The notes under the pieces were generated by a model that saw only the letters and a list, made by a program, of their open reading frames with translations, was not told the DNA's origin and searched no databases. The position numbers and the translations under genes were made by a program. From NCBI GenBank assembly GCA_002778785.1, contig PEZS01000008.1, forward strand, positions 103,777 through 167,776: DNA of 64,000 nucleotides. Direction: 5' to 3'. How positions within the stretch are numbered: position 1 is the stretch's first letter; every line of letters begins with the position of its first letter. Source of the stretch: Bdellovibrionales bacterium CG10_big_fil_rev_8_21_14_0_10_45_34. GTDB taxonomy: Bacteria > Bdellovibrionota > Bdellovibrionia > Bdellovibrionales > 1-14-0-10-45-34. This document shows positions 7,958 through 17,348 of this stretch, piece after piece.

Positions 7958-9380
7958 CCTGATCCTCCGACATGTCTCTAACTATAGACTTCGGTAGCTG
8001 AGGTTTCCACGCTGAACGAAGGACTGTTTTTTTGAACTCCTCGGATATAGGTTTCAACGTAATTTCTGTACCCGCAGGTCGAAAATCAATTTTAGGAAGC
8101 TCGTCTTCAGTGGTTTGAGATGATGCAGTTCGTTCACGAATTAAAGTTTCTTCTTCTTGCCATGACTGATTATGTCCACCCAGAGCCGCCGTCAGAGCCT
8201 TGATGCTTTCTTGACTCTCGGTAGTAAATGAAGTGGGCTCGCAAACTTCTGTCCACTCCTTGTTAAGAAGTCCTTCGAGTCGATCTAAAGCCATTTCTAC
8301 ATTTTTATGATCGCCTGTCTTCCACAGACCCTTGACCTTTAAAAGATCAATCTGTGCTTTTGCAGACGCGAGTGGAGCATAAATCTGACCCTTAAGCTGA
8401 GCCCAAAGTCTTCGCTGGCTTTCTTTCCAGGTGTGTTTTTCTTCGAATTGCTCTTCACTAAGTTGTCTTTGCACTTGATCTTGCCACTTTGACCAGTGAA
8501 ACAGAAAGTCAGTTAAGACAGGTTTTAGAAAATCCCTTTTCGATTCTGAAAGAGTTTTCAAATTGCCCATCCACTGCTCCTGAGAATCACCTTTAAATAG
8601 CTCTATCACGCGTCTTTCAACAAACACGCCAATATAATACCCTGCAAGTCCCAATAAAATAATCAGTCCCAAAGCAAGTAGCTGTAACGCAGTAAATGTT
8701 TTGGTGACCCTTGCTTCGTTTGTAGAGATCAGCTTCAACGTCAATGCGCCACCTAAAAGGGAGGCGCTATTAGCACTGATCTTGCTCAAATCGCTTTCAT
8801 CGTTTGCGTTGATAGAAACAATTGTATCTTCTTGTGCTCCTACCAGGTGGGCTTCAAAAGCTTGTCCTTTAAGATCTTTCAGTACGCTTTCAATGAATTT
8901 TGCCTCGATGATTCCCACAAAGCCGGCTGAATCTCCGCGACCCTTTGGAGCCCAGATGAGAAGTTGCTGTTTGTTATCAAGAGCGAAAAGGTTACTTTGG
9001 CTGAGTAGTCCTGAACTTCTTTGAGCTCTGGCAATGAGTCGAACAATTTCCCTTTGTTGATCAGCAGATCCTAACTGACCAAGGTCCGAAATCACCCATG
9101 CGGCTGACTGCCACTCAACTGCTCCAGCTGCAAGAAACGGAGAAGGTAGAGGCCCACCTCTTCCGGTCTGGTTCCAAACGGCCAACTGATAAGCACGGTT
9201 CTGGATTTCTCTTTCAAGCAAAGTTGTCGACATTGCCAACACTTGTTTGGAGTAACTGCTTAGTATCTCGCTGTTTACCTTCTCCAATTGAGAGTTAATG
9301 TCGCTCTTCTGAATCCAGTAACTGAACATAGAGAACACAATGAGTAACAACGGTAAAGTCCATCTTACTGATAGTGGCAT
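7950..9380 (-). CDS. Two-transmembrane sensor-like protein of unknown function
   Basis: I do not recognise a family. From the ATG at 9380 the protein has a transmembrane helix at once ('WTLPLLLIVFSMFSYWI'), a periplasmic-sized domain of roughly 190 residues with coiled-coil character at its start, a second helix ('LLALGLIILLGLAGYYIGVF') and a cytoplasmic, mostly helical C-terminus. This is the layout of a membrane sensor kinase or chemoreceptor, but no kinase, HAMP or GGDEF motif is seen. The ATG at 9380 has AAGGAAG just upstream; a TTG at 9461 would add 27 residues but has GGAG only 1 nt away. It overlaps the receiver/GGDEF gene by 8 nt, suggesting they form a signalling pair. Confidence 0.6.
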   Translation of the reverse strand: MPLSVRWTLPLLLIVFSMFSYWIQKSDINSQLEKVNSEILSSYSKQVLAMSTTLLEREIQNRAYQLAVWNQTGRGGPLPSPFLAAGAVEWQSAAWVISDLGQLGSADQQREIVRLIARAQRSSGLLSQSNLFALDNKQQLLIWAPKGRGDSAGFVGIIEAKFIESVLKDLKGQAFEAHLVGAQEDTIVSINANDESDLSKISANSASLLGGALTLKLISTNEARVTKTFTALQLLALGLIILLGLAGYYIGVFVERRVIELFKGDSQEQWMGNLKTLSESKRDFLKPVLTDFLFHWSKWQDQVQRQLSEEQFEEKHTWKESQRRLWAQLKGQIYAPLASAKAQIDLLKVKGLWKTGDHKNVEMALDRLEGLLNKEWTEVCEPTSFTTESQESIKALTAALGGHNQSWQEEETLIRERTASSQTTEDELPKIDFRPAGTEITLKPISEEFKKTVLRSAWKPQLPKSIVRDMSEDQGG

Positions 9381-9697
9381 AGACTTCCTTCCATCCTTGG
9401 TCGTCTTGCGAGCGCCAGCCCGCGTTGAATTTATTGTCCTTAGGCCAGGTGATTTGGTCAAGCTCCAGTCGTCGAAGGCAGGGCCCCAATCTTTTTTTTA
9501 CCTCCACACGAGGCGTTGGCAGCAGGTTAATCTAGTGAATGATTGCCGGGCGCTCAGAGACTTTGATGACGCGATATCAACGAAAGCGACTCAACCCTTG
9601 GTTTTCTTGCCTCAATGCAAAAATGGTAGCAAATGCTATGGATGATGGTTGCCGGTTGTCAGAAAAAACTGGATTTGCCTGAAAGAAGAGAGGATCA
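9381..9697. other. Divergent intergenic region
   Basis: This 317-nt space separates the minus-strand operon starting at 9380 from nadB on the plus strand. Short overlapping frames exist on both strands but none has a convincing ribosome site or family resemblance. I found no promoter with good -35 and -10 hexamers at proper spacing for either direction, although transcription must begin here both ways. GAGAGG just before the nadB ATG is its ribosome site. Confidence 0.4.
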
Positions 9698-11299
9698 ATG
9701 TCTTCAGTTTTGCGTTCTTCAGATTTCTTAGTGGTCGGGGGAGGAATCTCTGGCCTCTTGTTTGCCTTAGAGGCTTCAAAACTTGGAAATGTGAGAATCC
9801 TCGCCAAAAAGGAACTCACAGAAGGAAATACACCTTGGGCACAGGGAGGAATCGCAGCACACCAGATAGACGACCTTGAAGCCCACAAAAGAGACACCCT
9901 TAAAGCCGGCGCCGGACTGTGCCGGGAATTCGCAGTAGAAAAACTCCTGGGTACGGCCCCTGATTCAATCGCCTTGCTGCGAAAGTATGGAGTTAACTTT
10001 GAGCCCCACCTAGGTCTAGAAGGTGGACACTCCGCTCGCCGTATTCACCATGTTCAAGATCAAACCGGTAAGGCAATTCATGCTGCCCTCATTGATTCGA
10101 TTCGAGCCAACAAGAATATTGAGGTTGTCGAGAATTGCATTGCTATTGACTTAATCATAGATCGAAAAGTAGATCCGTGGAGATTTCACTCAAAACCCCA
10201 ATGCTTGGGTGTTTACGCTCTTGATAAAAAAACCAACCGAGTAGCAACCTATGTTGCCGACGAGATCATTTTAGCAACCGGAGGAGCTGGCAAAGTTTAC
10301 CTTTACACTTCGAACTGGGAGGGTGCGACAGGTGATGGGATTGCAATGGCATACCGAGCAGGTTGCCGCGTGTCTAATCTGGAGTTTATGCAGTTTCACC
10401 CGACATGTCTTTTTCATCGCGAGTCTCGAAACTTTCTCATCACCGAGGCTCTTCGTGGGGATGGAGCTATTTTGATTGATCACAAAGGCAATGCTTTCGC
10501 TAAAAAGTATCACGAAAAAGCGGAACTGGCCCCGCGCGATATAGTCGCTCGCGCCATCGATGCTGAAATAAAAAAATCAAGAGCTGAGTGTGTCTACCTT
10601 GATGCCAGACATCTTGGGTCGCAGTTTCTTGAGGAGCACTATCCTCAGATGTTTAGCCGGTGTCTCGAACTGGGTATTGATATTAGAACCGAGCCGATAC
10701 CTGTTGTTCCAGCGGCTCACTATCTTTGTGGTGGAGTACTTTGTGAGCCCGATGGCACAACTGACGTCAGTCATCTTTATGTTTTGGGAGAGAGCGCATG
10801 CACCGGGCTACATGGCGCCAATCGACTAGCTTCTAATTCTTTACTCGAGTGTGCAGCAATGGCACAGCTTTGCGTCGAAACAATCCGGTCTCGGTTTGGA
10901 GGCGCCGCCAAAAACGCCGAAGATTCCTCCGACAAAGCTGCCCTTCGAAAACTGATAAGACCGTGGCAATCGCCCGCGGTCCGAGACGATGACGAACTCA
11001 TTGTCATAACCCATATGTGGAATGAAGTGCGCCACCTCATGTCTAATTACGTGGGCATCGTGCGATCAAATAAAAGGTTGGAGCGCGCCCATCAACGCTT
11101 AGTTAACTTGTTAAATGAAGTGAAGAGCTATTACGACAATTTGGCGATACACCCACACATCATTGAGCTTCGCAATATTACGCTTGTAGCTCACTTAACT
11201 ATTCTATGCGCGCGAAAGAGAAAAGAGTCTCGCGGGATACATTACAATATTGATTGGCCCGAAACCAAGCCGGCCCGGGCGCGAGACTCGATAGTTTGA
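9698..11299 (+). CDS. nadB: L-aspartate oxidase
   Basis: FAD enzyme oxidising L-Asp to iminoaspartate, the first step of de novo NAD synthesis. Features include the dinucleotide-binding 'VVGGGISGLL' near the N-terminus, 'EGNTPWAQGGIAA', 'EGGHSARRIHHVQDQTGKAI' region, 'LEFMQFHPTC', 'EALRGDGAIL' and 'GLHGANRLASNSLLE', which distinguish NadB from fumarate reductases. At 533 aa it has normal length. The ATG follows GAGAGG by 4-5 nt. It is a single-gene unit, with no nadA or nadC in the window. Confidence 0.96.
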   Translation: MSSVLRSSDFLVVGGGISGLLFALEASKLGNVRILAKKELTEGNTPWAQGGIAAHQIDDLEAHKRDTLKAGAGLCREFAVEKLLGTAPDSIALLRKYGVNFEPHLGLEGGHSARRIHHVQDQTGKAIHAALIDSIRANKNIEVVENCIAIDLIIDRKVDPWRFHSKPQCLGVYALDKKTNRVATYVADEIILATGGAGKVYLYTSNWEGATGDGIAMAYRAGCRVSNLEFMQFHPTCLFHRESRNFLITEALRGDGAILIDHKGNAFAKKYHEKAELAPRDIVARAIDAEIKKSRAECVYLDARHLGSQFLEEHYPQMFSRCLELGIDIRTEPIPVVPAAHYLCGGVLCEPDGTTDVSHLYVLGESACTGLHGANRLASNSLLECAAMAQLCVETIRSRFGGAAKNAEDSSDKAALRKLIRPWQSPAVRDDDELIVITHMWNEVRHLMSNYVGIVRSNKRLERAHQRLVNLLNEVKSYYDNLAIHPHIIELRNITLVAHLTILCARKRKESRGIHYNIDWPETKPARARDSIV

Positions 11300-11344
11300 A
11301 TAAGATATTCTTAACAACAGATGAGTTTTAATCAAATTAACAAA

Positions 11345-11382
11345 ATCAAAAAATAAAAAGGCGGTCGATTACCAACCGCCTC
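11345..11382 (-). terminator. Rho-independent terminator for the DUF3015 gene
   Basis: On the minus strand GGCGGT (11380-11375) pairs with ACCGCC (11365-11360) across a 9-nt loop, followed by a run of Ts broken by a single A (complement of 11345-11359). It lies 20 nt after the stop of the minus-strand gene. On the plus strand the same hairpin has no U tract, so it is mainly directional. Confidence 0.82.
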
Positions 11383-11401
11383 TCAATCCTATTGAGTATT
11401 C

Positions 11402-11887
11402 TTATGACTGTGGCTGGCAAAGACCAGCGGCTCTAAGCTCCAACTTAATATTTCTGTAGAGCTCCTCTCCGTTTTCAGCTGGAGTAACAACTGCGTCGTA
11501 TCGTGATTTCAAATGGGCGCCTAAATTCTGGCTATCTGAAGGTGAACACGAAAACGCCGCAGCCAGCGACCTTACATACTCGCCTTCACCTTGTGCCAAC
11601 TCTGCTTTTAACACTTCTGAATTATTCGCAACATAGTAAGCTGGCTCCATTTCACTGGCAGCCAAATCAAGTTTTTTGCAACCAAGGGTACCGGTTGTCA
11701 TTCCAAAGGTGGGAGGAACAAATACGTTCGTCGTCGCTCTAGTAGAGGTACCAAGGAATGTGGCACTGTCGGTAACTTCCCAACCAAGCCCACATCCATC
11801 CATCGAGTCTCGCGCCTGAGTAGCCAACGATAGTGCACTGATTGCTACGAATGCTGTCAAAATTCCAAACTTATGCATTGAAAACAT
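11402..11887 (-). CDS. DUF3015-like secreted protein
   Basis: A 161-aa exported protein with a signal peptide (about residues 1-25, ending 'LATQARD'). The mature part has 'DGCGLGWEV', a 'TTNVF...TFGMTTGTLGC' stretch and four cysteines in the mature protein, resembling DUF3015 proteins, small periplasmic or envelope proteins of unknown function in proteobacteria. GAGGGA sits just ahead of the ATG. It has its own terminator downstream. The family call rests on recalled motif resemblance. Confidence 0.7.
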   Translation of the reverse strand: MFSMHKFGILTAFVAISALSLATQARDSMDGCGLGWEVTDSATFLGTSTRATTNVFVPPTFGMTTGTLGCKKLDLAASEMEPAYYVANNSEVLKAELAQGEGEYVRSLAAAFSCSPSDSQNLGAHLKSRYDAVVTPAENGEELYRNIKLELRAAGLCQPQS

Positions 11888-11963
11888 TTATCCCTCTCTA
11901 TTTAGTTTGTTAATTCATACCTGCTACTGCATGTAAGAGGCTAAGCCAAACCCTAACAATATA

Positions 11964-14093
11964 TCAATCAAAAAAGTGGGCCCACGCGAATAGAACTTCG
12001 TTAAAATAAACATCGACTAGACCAATGCTCCTTAGGGTCTCAAGCGAAAGCCTCAATTCATTGTTGTGGGCCAAATGAAAGGCTAAAATCCCATCAAAAG
12101 TCCAAATCGACATTTGCTCAGTGATGTCATTTGTCAAATGAGGCCTGTCCCAAAAAAACGGAGCATAAAAGTTCTGCCTAAACGTAAGTTTAAACCTTTC
12201 TGAGAATCGAAAAATGAAACCGGCGTCGACACTTGGCCCCAATCGATACCCTCGGCGAACGGAGTTTCCGATATCTAACCTTCCTCCAGCGAGTAGGTAG
12301 CCAACCATACGGTCCACTCCGAACCGAGAAGCAAATCCGAAAGTTGCTTCGTTAGATAGTAAGGTGCAGTTCATGCATTGAAAATCCTTAGGGTTTTCGA
12401 TTCTCGAAAACACCCTCCATGACATAGGTGTTTCGAGACTCCAAAAAGGTGAGAGTGCAACAATATTTAGAAGGCGCGCTTGTTCGAACTGCAAATTCTT
12501 AGCCTCGAGCTCATAGATCAATTTTAATGCAGGAAATTCTATCTGCGAGTAAGGCGAGAAGCCCAAATCACTTGAGGCCAAGTCGTGATAAGCAGTTCGT
12601 ACTTCAACCACACTAAGTGGTCCAGAACTGTATTGATGGTCTCTAAAGCCGCCAGCAAACAACACGCGCCATGGATCATCCCCTATATGAGGAGGCGAAA
12701 ACTCGGAAGTCCAACTTGGGTCACTAAAGATCTCGCTGTCAGCTGTATCGTAATATAAGTTTCTGTTCTTTTTCTTGGTGCTCGGCAAACTTGCTCTTAA
12801 CGAGAGCAAATCTTTTCTAAATGTCGCTTTTTTTGCATCTGTCCCTTGTCCGAGATAATCTAAATAGGAAATGAGAAAGCTTACTGTCTCGGCTAACTCT
12901 GCAGCATCCTTGGCCGAACGCCTCTCTATATGTTCCACAGAGGATTCACGAAGGGCGCGCCAAAAAATATCTCTTTGCCCCTTGCCGAGGGCCTCCCAAT
13001 CCTGCTTTAAACTACGTGAAGCCGAAGGCCTAAAAACTATACCTTTCACGACGCCAGACTGCCTCGTAAGGGACTTCATGCTTTCGCCCGGTATCTCGTA
13101 CAATCTGTCGCTAGTCAGCTGCCATTCAGGTCGGACAGCCTCGATGGCGGCGAGAATCTGATACGAACAGTTTTCATCGAGAAAAAAATAATCAAAAAAG
13201 GAGTTTGTCTCGATCTCCCAGAGATGCTCAATCAACATTCTGATCTCACCCGGACTCAGCGCAATCTGATACTCCCATAGATCACGGTGTTCACCTCGAA
13301 TGTATTCACCAACCTTCAAATAAAATGGTTCGTTCGACCATTGCCCTAAATATCCGCCTGCCAATCCGAAGTACATGAACGCAAACGGATTTTCATCAGG
13401 AGGGACGTTCGCAGCAAAGTTGATACCCTGATCTAATAGCCCATCTCCTCTGTTCGAACCGATGCGTAAAAAAGTGTGACCGAACATCGAAGCAGGATTA
13501 CCTGAGTAGGCGCTCGAAAAAACAACGGTCAAAATTTGTAGCTCGCCAAACTGTCTTAAGAAACCATCAAACTTCTCGCACTCGCTTCGTGGAATTCCCA
13601 GGGAAAATGCATTATTGAGCAACCTTAGCCTTGCGGGCATCGCACACCTCGGGACTTGATTAAAGCGCCCAACGACTTGCCTTGGCGACTCTGCAAGAAA
13701 GGCCTCTAAAGAAGCAACCAGTTCAGCAAGAGGATCTGTACGCCCCATTTCTGAAAAAAAGAATTGATTACCATCGAGACGACTTCTAGTCCCTAGGAGC
13801 CAATGATTATGATAATGCATTATTTTTTGCCACGATCGTGATTTCGAAAAGTCTATTAACTCCTTTAGAGAGATTCCTCTCGACGAAAGCGACAGCGGCA
13901 AAGGGAGTTTGTAGGTCACCGCCTTGTCAACTTGATTCCCTATATTTGGGCCGTGGGTTGGCACTTGGACCTTTAGAGCAGCTTCTGAAAAGATCACTTT
14001 AAAAAGCGTAGTGATACAAAAAAAGACAAAAGCTATTACCAAAAATCTACCGTTTCCAGCAGACGGCGCGATCTTGCCTAAAATGACTCTCAT
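11964..14093 (-). CDS. DUF4105 (Lnb-type periplasmic) protein with barrel-like C-terminus
   Basis: A 709-aa envelope protein. It has an N-terminal hydrophobic signal ('FLVIAFVFFCITTLFKVIF'). Residues 190-330 match DUF4105/Lnb N-terminal periplasmic domain: 'YSGNPASMFGHTFLRIG' with its His and 'DENCSYQILAAIEAVRP' with its Cys, a papain-like or NlpC/P60-like catalytic pattern. The last 200 or so residues alternate like outer-membrane strands. A hydrolase acting in the envelope is plausible, but the substrate is unknown. The gene stands alone and diverges from the alpha/beta hydrolase gene. Confidence 0.72.
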   Translation of the reverse strand: MRVILGKIAPSAGNGRFLVIAFVFFCITTLFKVIFSEAALKVQVPTHGPNIGNQVDKAVTYKLPLPLSLSSRGISLKELIDFSKSRSWQKIMHYHNHWLLGTRSRLDGNQFFFSEMGRTDPLAELVASLEAFLAESPRQVVGRFNQVPRCAMPARLRLLNNAFSLGIPRSECEKFDGFLRQFGELQILTVVFSSAYSGNPASMFGHTFLRIGSNRGDGLLDQGINFAANVPPDENPFAFMYFGLAGGYLGQWSNEPFYLKVGEYIRGEHRDLWEYQIALSPGEIRMLIEHLWEIETNSFFDYFFLDENCSYQILAAIEAVRPEWQLTSDRLYEIPGESMKSLTRQSGVVKGIVFRPSASRSLKQDWEALGKGQRDIFWRALRESSVEHIERRSAKDAAELAETVSFLISYLDYLGQGTDAKKATFRKDLLSLRASLPSTKKKNRNLYYDTADSEIFSDPSWTSEFSPPHIGDDPWRVLFAGGFRDHQYSSGPLSVVEVRTAYHDLASSDLGFSPYSQIEFPALKLIYELEAKNLQFEQARLLNIVALSPFWSLETPMSWRVFSRIENPKDFQCMNCTLLSNEATFGFASRFGVDRMVGYLLAGGRLDIGNSVRRGYRLGPSVDAGFIFRFSERFKLTFRQNFYAPFFWDRPHLTNDITEQMSIWTFDGILAFHLAHNNELRLSLETLRSIGLVDVYFNEVLFAWAHFFD

Positions 14094-14193
14094 GATACGA
14101 ATTGCCCTTTTTGAAGCTGAGTTAAAGTAAAAGTCTTTTGAATTGTTTTAGCCTAACTCGTCATCGCATAACTTGCTTTTGACAGAGACCTAG

Positions 14194-14223
14194 TCAACAA
14201 AGAGAGTGCCTAACCTTTATAAT
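14194..14223 (+). promoter_or_regulatory. Sigma70-like promoter for the lipoprotein hydrolase
   Basis: TCAACA at 14194-14199 and a perfect TATAAT at 14218-14223 are separated by 18 nt. Transcription would begin near 14230, downstream of the possible GTG at 14206, which supports the ATG at 14272 as the real start of the next gene. Confidence 0.55.
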
Positions 14224-14271
14224 GTACTCAACATTGTCGAATCGATTCATCTATGTCATCTTTCACAAGAT

Positions 14272-15165
14272 ATGCTTTTTAATCGTTTTTTCTTCCTGTT
14301 TATCGCGGCTACTGGCCTCTGCCTTAGCGGCTGCTCTCATTTCTTGTACTATCCAAGCAGAAGGCTTTACATTACCCCCTCTCATTTAAGTTTTATTCCA
14401 GTCGAGATTGTCTATACCTCATCCGACGGAAAGCCTTTTGTTATATGGTATTTCGACTCAAAATCCAAAAGGATCGACCGTCCAATGATCTTATTCTTTC
14501 ATGGTAATGCCGAAAATATGTCCAGCCACTATTCATCAGCCTATTGGCTTCTAGAAAAAGGCTACGATTTTGCCATTTTTGATTATCCTGGTTACGGTCC
14601 TAGCCCGGGCTCCCCAAATCCTGAAAATACCGTTAGAAGTGGGGTATCATTTTTGGAGTGGGCAATTAAAATGTTTCCAAACCGTAAGTTCGTTGTTTGG
14701 GGCCAAAGCCTCGGCGGGGCTATCGCCCTAAGGTCAGTAATTGAATTGAGTTCTTTGAAACCTAAGAGTGAAGTTATTCTTGGAATCGTTGCCGAAAGCA
14801 CATTTAGCTCTTACCGTTCAGTTGGTGCGGATATTCTTTCTAGGTCTTTTTGGACGTGGCTTCTTCAACCCCTCTCTTATGTAGTGCTTAGTGATAAGTT
14901 CGCACCGCGAGGAAGGATTTCTGAAATCTCGCCTATTCCCTTATTGGTAGTTCATGGAAAAAGAGATCCGATGATTGATTTAAATGAAGGTGAAATGATT
15001 TTCGAAGAGGCAAAAGAGCCTAAGTACTTATTGACGGTAGAAGATGGCCACCATACAGACGCATTCGTCGGAAAATCCAGAGAAGAAAATCGCAATCTCT
15101 TCACACAGTTGTTAGAAAATAAATTTTCTTTTAGTAGCATAACTACTTCCGAACAACCTTTTTGA
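14272..15165 (+). CDS. Alpha/beta hydrolase lipoprotein
   Basis: A predicted lipoprotein: hydrophobic signal followed by a lipobox 'LSGC' at about residues 18-21. The mature part is an alpha/beta hydrolase of the BEM46/FrsA-like group: 'ILFFHGNAENMSS', 'FDYPGYGPSPGSP', nucleophile elbow 'GQSLGG', a later 'VVHGKRDPMI' acid segment and final His in 'EDGHHTDAF'. All three triad positions are visible. Substrate unknown; esterase or thioesterase chemistry is likely. I use the ATG at 14272 because it begins the signal peptide and lies downstream of a TATAAT promoter; a GTG at 14206 extends the frame but would precede the predicted transcript start. Confidence 0.8.
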   Translation: MLFNRFFFLFIAATGLCLSGCSHFLYYPSRRLYITPSHLSFIPVEIVYTSSDGKPFVIWYFDSKSKRIDRPMILFFHGNAENMSSHYSSAYWLLEKGYDFAIFDYPGYGPSPGSPNPENTVRSGVSFLEWAIKMFPNRKFVVWGQSLGGAIALRSVIELSSLKPKSEVILGIVAESTFSSYRSVGADILSRSFWTWLLQPLSYVVLSDKFAPRGRISEISPIPLLVVHGKRDPMIDLNEGEMIFEEAKEPKYLLTVEDGHHTDAFVGKSREENRNLFTQLLENKFSFSSITTSEQPF

Positions 15166-15179
15166 ATACACGATTCCGC

Positions 15180-15785
15180 TCAATTCTGCTTGGGAATTAC
15201 CAGCTGGCGAGAATCCACTGGGCCTGTAATCGTTAGAACCGCGGATGACTGCTCGGCAATATGGGTGGGCACCGCAAATTTCATCCAGAAACCTTTCGCC
15301 CAACGTGTAAAATGAGGGAATCGATTGTTGAGTTCTGGAAATTTTTCTGTAGCTCTGACAAGTTTCGCTTCATACCTTTTTCCATCCTGATCGAGGAATA
15401 TCTTCCAAAGGCTATCGGCGTCGGCTAAGTTTATTAACTCTCTGGAATTAGAAAAGAAGCTAACAAACATTTCGTATTCAAATGCCCTTTGCTGCTGATC
15501 TTCGTCTCGCTCTTGCTGAATTTTACTCGCAGGCCACTCATAGACCATTGCCTTCTTTTGCAAAATTAGGTCTGCAGCACGATTTGAAATGGGAGTTACT
15601 GCCATCTCAAAATTTGTGACAAGGCCACTGTAAGACTTAACCCAGTAGGTGTGATCCTGTAAGTAATCGATGTAATGTTCAGGATCGCGGTTCTGCCGTG
15701 AAATTGTTGAACACGAAACCACCAGTAGCGACACCCCGGCCACCAGCATACGAAACTTTTTAGTGTTTGAAGCTCTTTGAAGCAA
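15180..15785 (-). CDS. Putative lipoprotein of unknown function
   Basis: A 201-aa protein not recognised as a family. The N-terminus has basic residues, a hydrophobic stretch and a lipobox-like 'LVVSC' (Cys about residue 25), so it is probably a lipoprotein; translation could also begin at the internal ATG 12 codons in. The mature part is soluble, rich in charged and aromatic residues. It follows pyrE by 27 nt on the same strand and converges with the hydrolase gene, leaving only 14 nt between stops. Confidence 0.6.
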   Translation of the reverse strand: MLQRASNTKKFRMLVAGVSLLVVSCSTISRQNRDPEHYIDYLQDHTYWVKSYSGLVTNFEMAVTPISNRAADLILQKKAMVYEWPASKIQQERDEDQQQRAFEYEMFVSFFSNSRELINLADADSLWKIFLDQDGKRYEAKLVRATEKFPELNNRFPHFTRWAKGFWMKFAVPTHIAEQSSAVLTITGPVDSRQLVIPKQN

Positions 15786-15812
15786 TTCTGATTTCCTTTT
15801 CGATAAGCGACT

Positions 15813-16367
15813 CTACCTTGCAAGTATCTCAGACTTCGTAGTCAAAGAATGAAACCTCAGTCCGCGTTCTTCGATTTTCTCTCTTCCACCCTCTTCTCTG
15901 TCAACACAAGCAATAATCCCAAGTACCTGCAGGCCAGCCTCTTCGGCTCGCTCAACAGCTTTCAAAGAAGAACCACCCGTTGTCACAACATCTTCCATAA
16001 TTATCACCTTGTCTCCCACAGAGAAGTTCTTCAGACCTTCAACCCAGCGAGAGGTTCCGTGGCTTTTGGGTTCTTTTCGAATGTAAAATCCATTTAGCGG
16101 CCACCCATTTTGTGAGCTTCGAAGGCTTACCGCCGTGACGATGGGATCTGCCCCCATAGTCATACCACCGACTCCTTTGATCTGCCCTCGATATCTTTCC
16201 AAAAGTTCTAAGAAGGCCTGACTCATCCACTCGATCCACTTAGCATTGAGCAAGACTTGTTTCATATCGATGTAAAAATCGCTTTCAAGGCCCGAGGCCA
16301 GTTTAACCGTGCGCTTTTCGTAGCAAAGTGATCTTACCGCCTCTAACCAAACATCCTTATTGAACAC
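15813..16367 (-). CDS. pyrE: Orotate phosphoribosyltransferase
   Basis: Transfers the phosphoribosyl group from PRPP to orotate in pyrimidine synthesis. The PRPP-binding signature is 'VIIMEDVVTTGGS' (about residues 118-130), preceded by 'YIRKEPKSHG' with the catalytic lysine region. The N-terminal 'LASGLESDFYIDMKQV' is also typical. At 184 aa it is a compact family member. The first 11 nt overlap the end of the upstream hydrolase gene, and a lipoprotein gene follows, so a three-gene operon is likely. Confidence 0.94.
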   Translation of the reverse strand: MFNKDVWLEAVRSLCYEKRTVKLASGLESDFYIDMKQVLLNAKWIEWMSQAFLELLERYRGQIKGVGGMTMGADPIVTAVSLRSSQNGWPLNGFYIRKEPKSHGTSRWVEGLKNFSVGDKVIIMEDVVTTGGSSLKAVERAEEAGLQVLGIIACVDREEGGREKIEERGLRFHSLTTKSEILAR

Positions 16368-17244
16368 TTTGGCTCCTTATCACGGACTTTACCCAACTTA
16401 GAAAGTCTTCTTGCACAAGTTCTCTGCCTAAATCGTTAAAAATCTCATGGTAAAAATCTCGATAAATCTTCAGTTCTTTCTCAGGTGATGCCAATTTCTC
16501 AAAAAACTTTTGCCCCATGGCCCCATTCACAATTCTATCGGTACCCGCTAACTGGACTAGGCAGGGCATTTTTATTTCCGTAGCTTCTTGAATTGCCAGA
16601 TTCATTGCTTCGACCATTTCGGTAAAGAGCCTTGAAGAAACTCGGTCATGTCGAAGGGGATCTTTATAATAGCCACTTGTAACCCTTGTATCTCTGCTTA
16701 AATCTTCGTAACGAATTTGGTTAGACATTGCAAATCTAGGGGCCCATTGACTTAAAATCTCTGCCAGCTTCTTTTTTACACCTGCTACAGGTATTGCAAT
16801 ACCCATTAGCGGTGAACTAAAAGCGAAACCCGCTATGTTAGAAACCGAGAATCTCTCTGCCCACCGAGAAAGCACTAGCCCACCCATTGAGTGACCAAAA
16901 AGCACCAGCGGCCCTTCAATTTCTTCTCGAAGCAAAAACCTCAAAACACGGTCGAGACTCTCAACATATTCATCAAAATGAAAGATATGCCCTCGTTGGC
17001 CATAGGATCGACCATGGCCAGGGAGGTCCCATGCGTAAAAGTTGATCCGCTGTGCGATTTCATTCTTCTCAATCATTTCCGATATAGCCCGGTGATAAGC
17101 CTCTGAATGTTCGCCGTGCCCATGAGAAATTACTACCGAGATATTGGCCTTTTGTTGAATCCAAGACTGGACGTAAATCTCGCCATGCTCGGCTCCAGAC
17201 TTTGCCGTCTTATCTAGTATGAATTTTTCTCTTCTCTCAAACAC
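16357..17244 (-). CDS. Alpha/beta hydrolase, monoacylglycerol lipase-like
   Basis: A 295-aa cytoplasmic-looking hydrolase without signal peptide. Motifs fit the monoacylglycerol lipase / lysophospholipase group: 'VVISHGHGEHSEAY' oxyanion region, 'WDLPGHGRSYGQRGH', nucleophile 'FGHSMGGLVL', 'LVQLAGTDRIV' with the acid, and 'YRDFYHEIFND' with the His. A role in breaking down monoglycerides or lysophospholipids is likely. Its end overlaps pyrE by 11 nt. Confidence 0.83.
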   Translation of the reverse strand: MFERREKFILDKTAKSGAEHGEIYVQSWIQQKANISVVISHGHGEHSEAYHRAISEMIEKNEIAQRINFYAWDLPGHGRSYGQRGHIFHFDEYVESLDRVLRFLLREEIEGPLVLFGHSMGGLVLSRWAERFSVSNIAGFAFSSPLMGIAIPVAGVKKKLAEILSQWAPRFAMSNQIRYEDLSRDTRVTSGYYKDPLRHDRVSSRLFTEMVEAMNLAIQEATEIKMPCLVQLAGTDRIVNGAMGQKFFEKLASPEKELKIYRDFYHEIFNDLGRELVQEDFLSWVKSVIRSQSVQ

Positions 17245-17348
17245 TCAGCGACTCCAGGTTGCTCATCTATTCTAGGTAAATGAGCAGCATTCTTCCAAGG
17301 AAAATTTTAAGATGAGATTCTTCTAATATTCGGATAGCCTGTTTGTGA

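Noticed and set aside
14206..14271. Upstream GTG extension of the lipoprotein hydrolase
   Set aside because: It would start before the TATAAT promoter's transcript start and would displace the signal peptide from the N-terminus.
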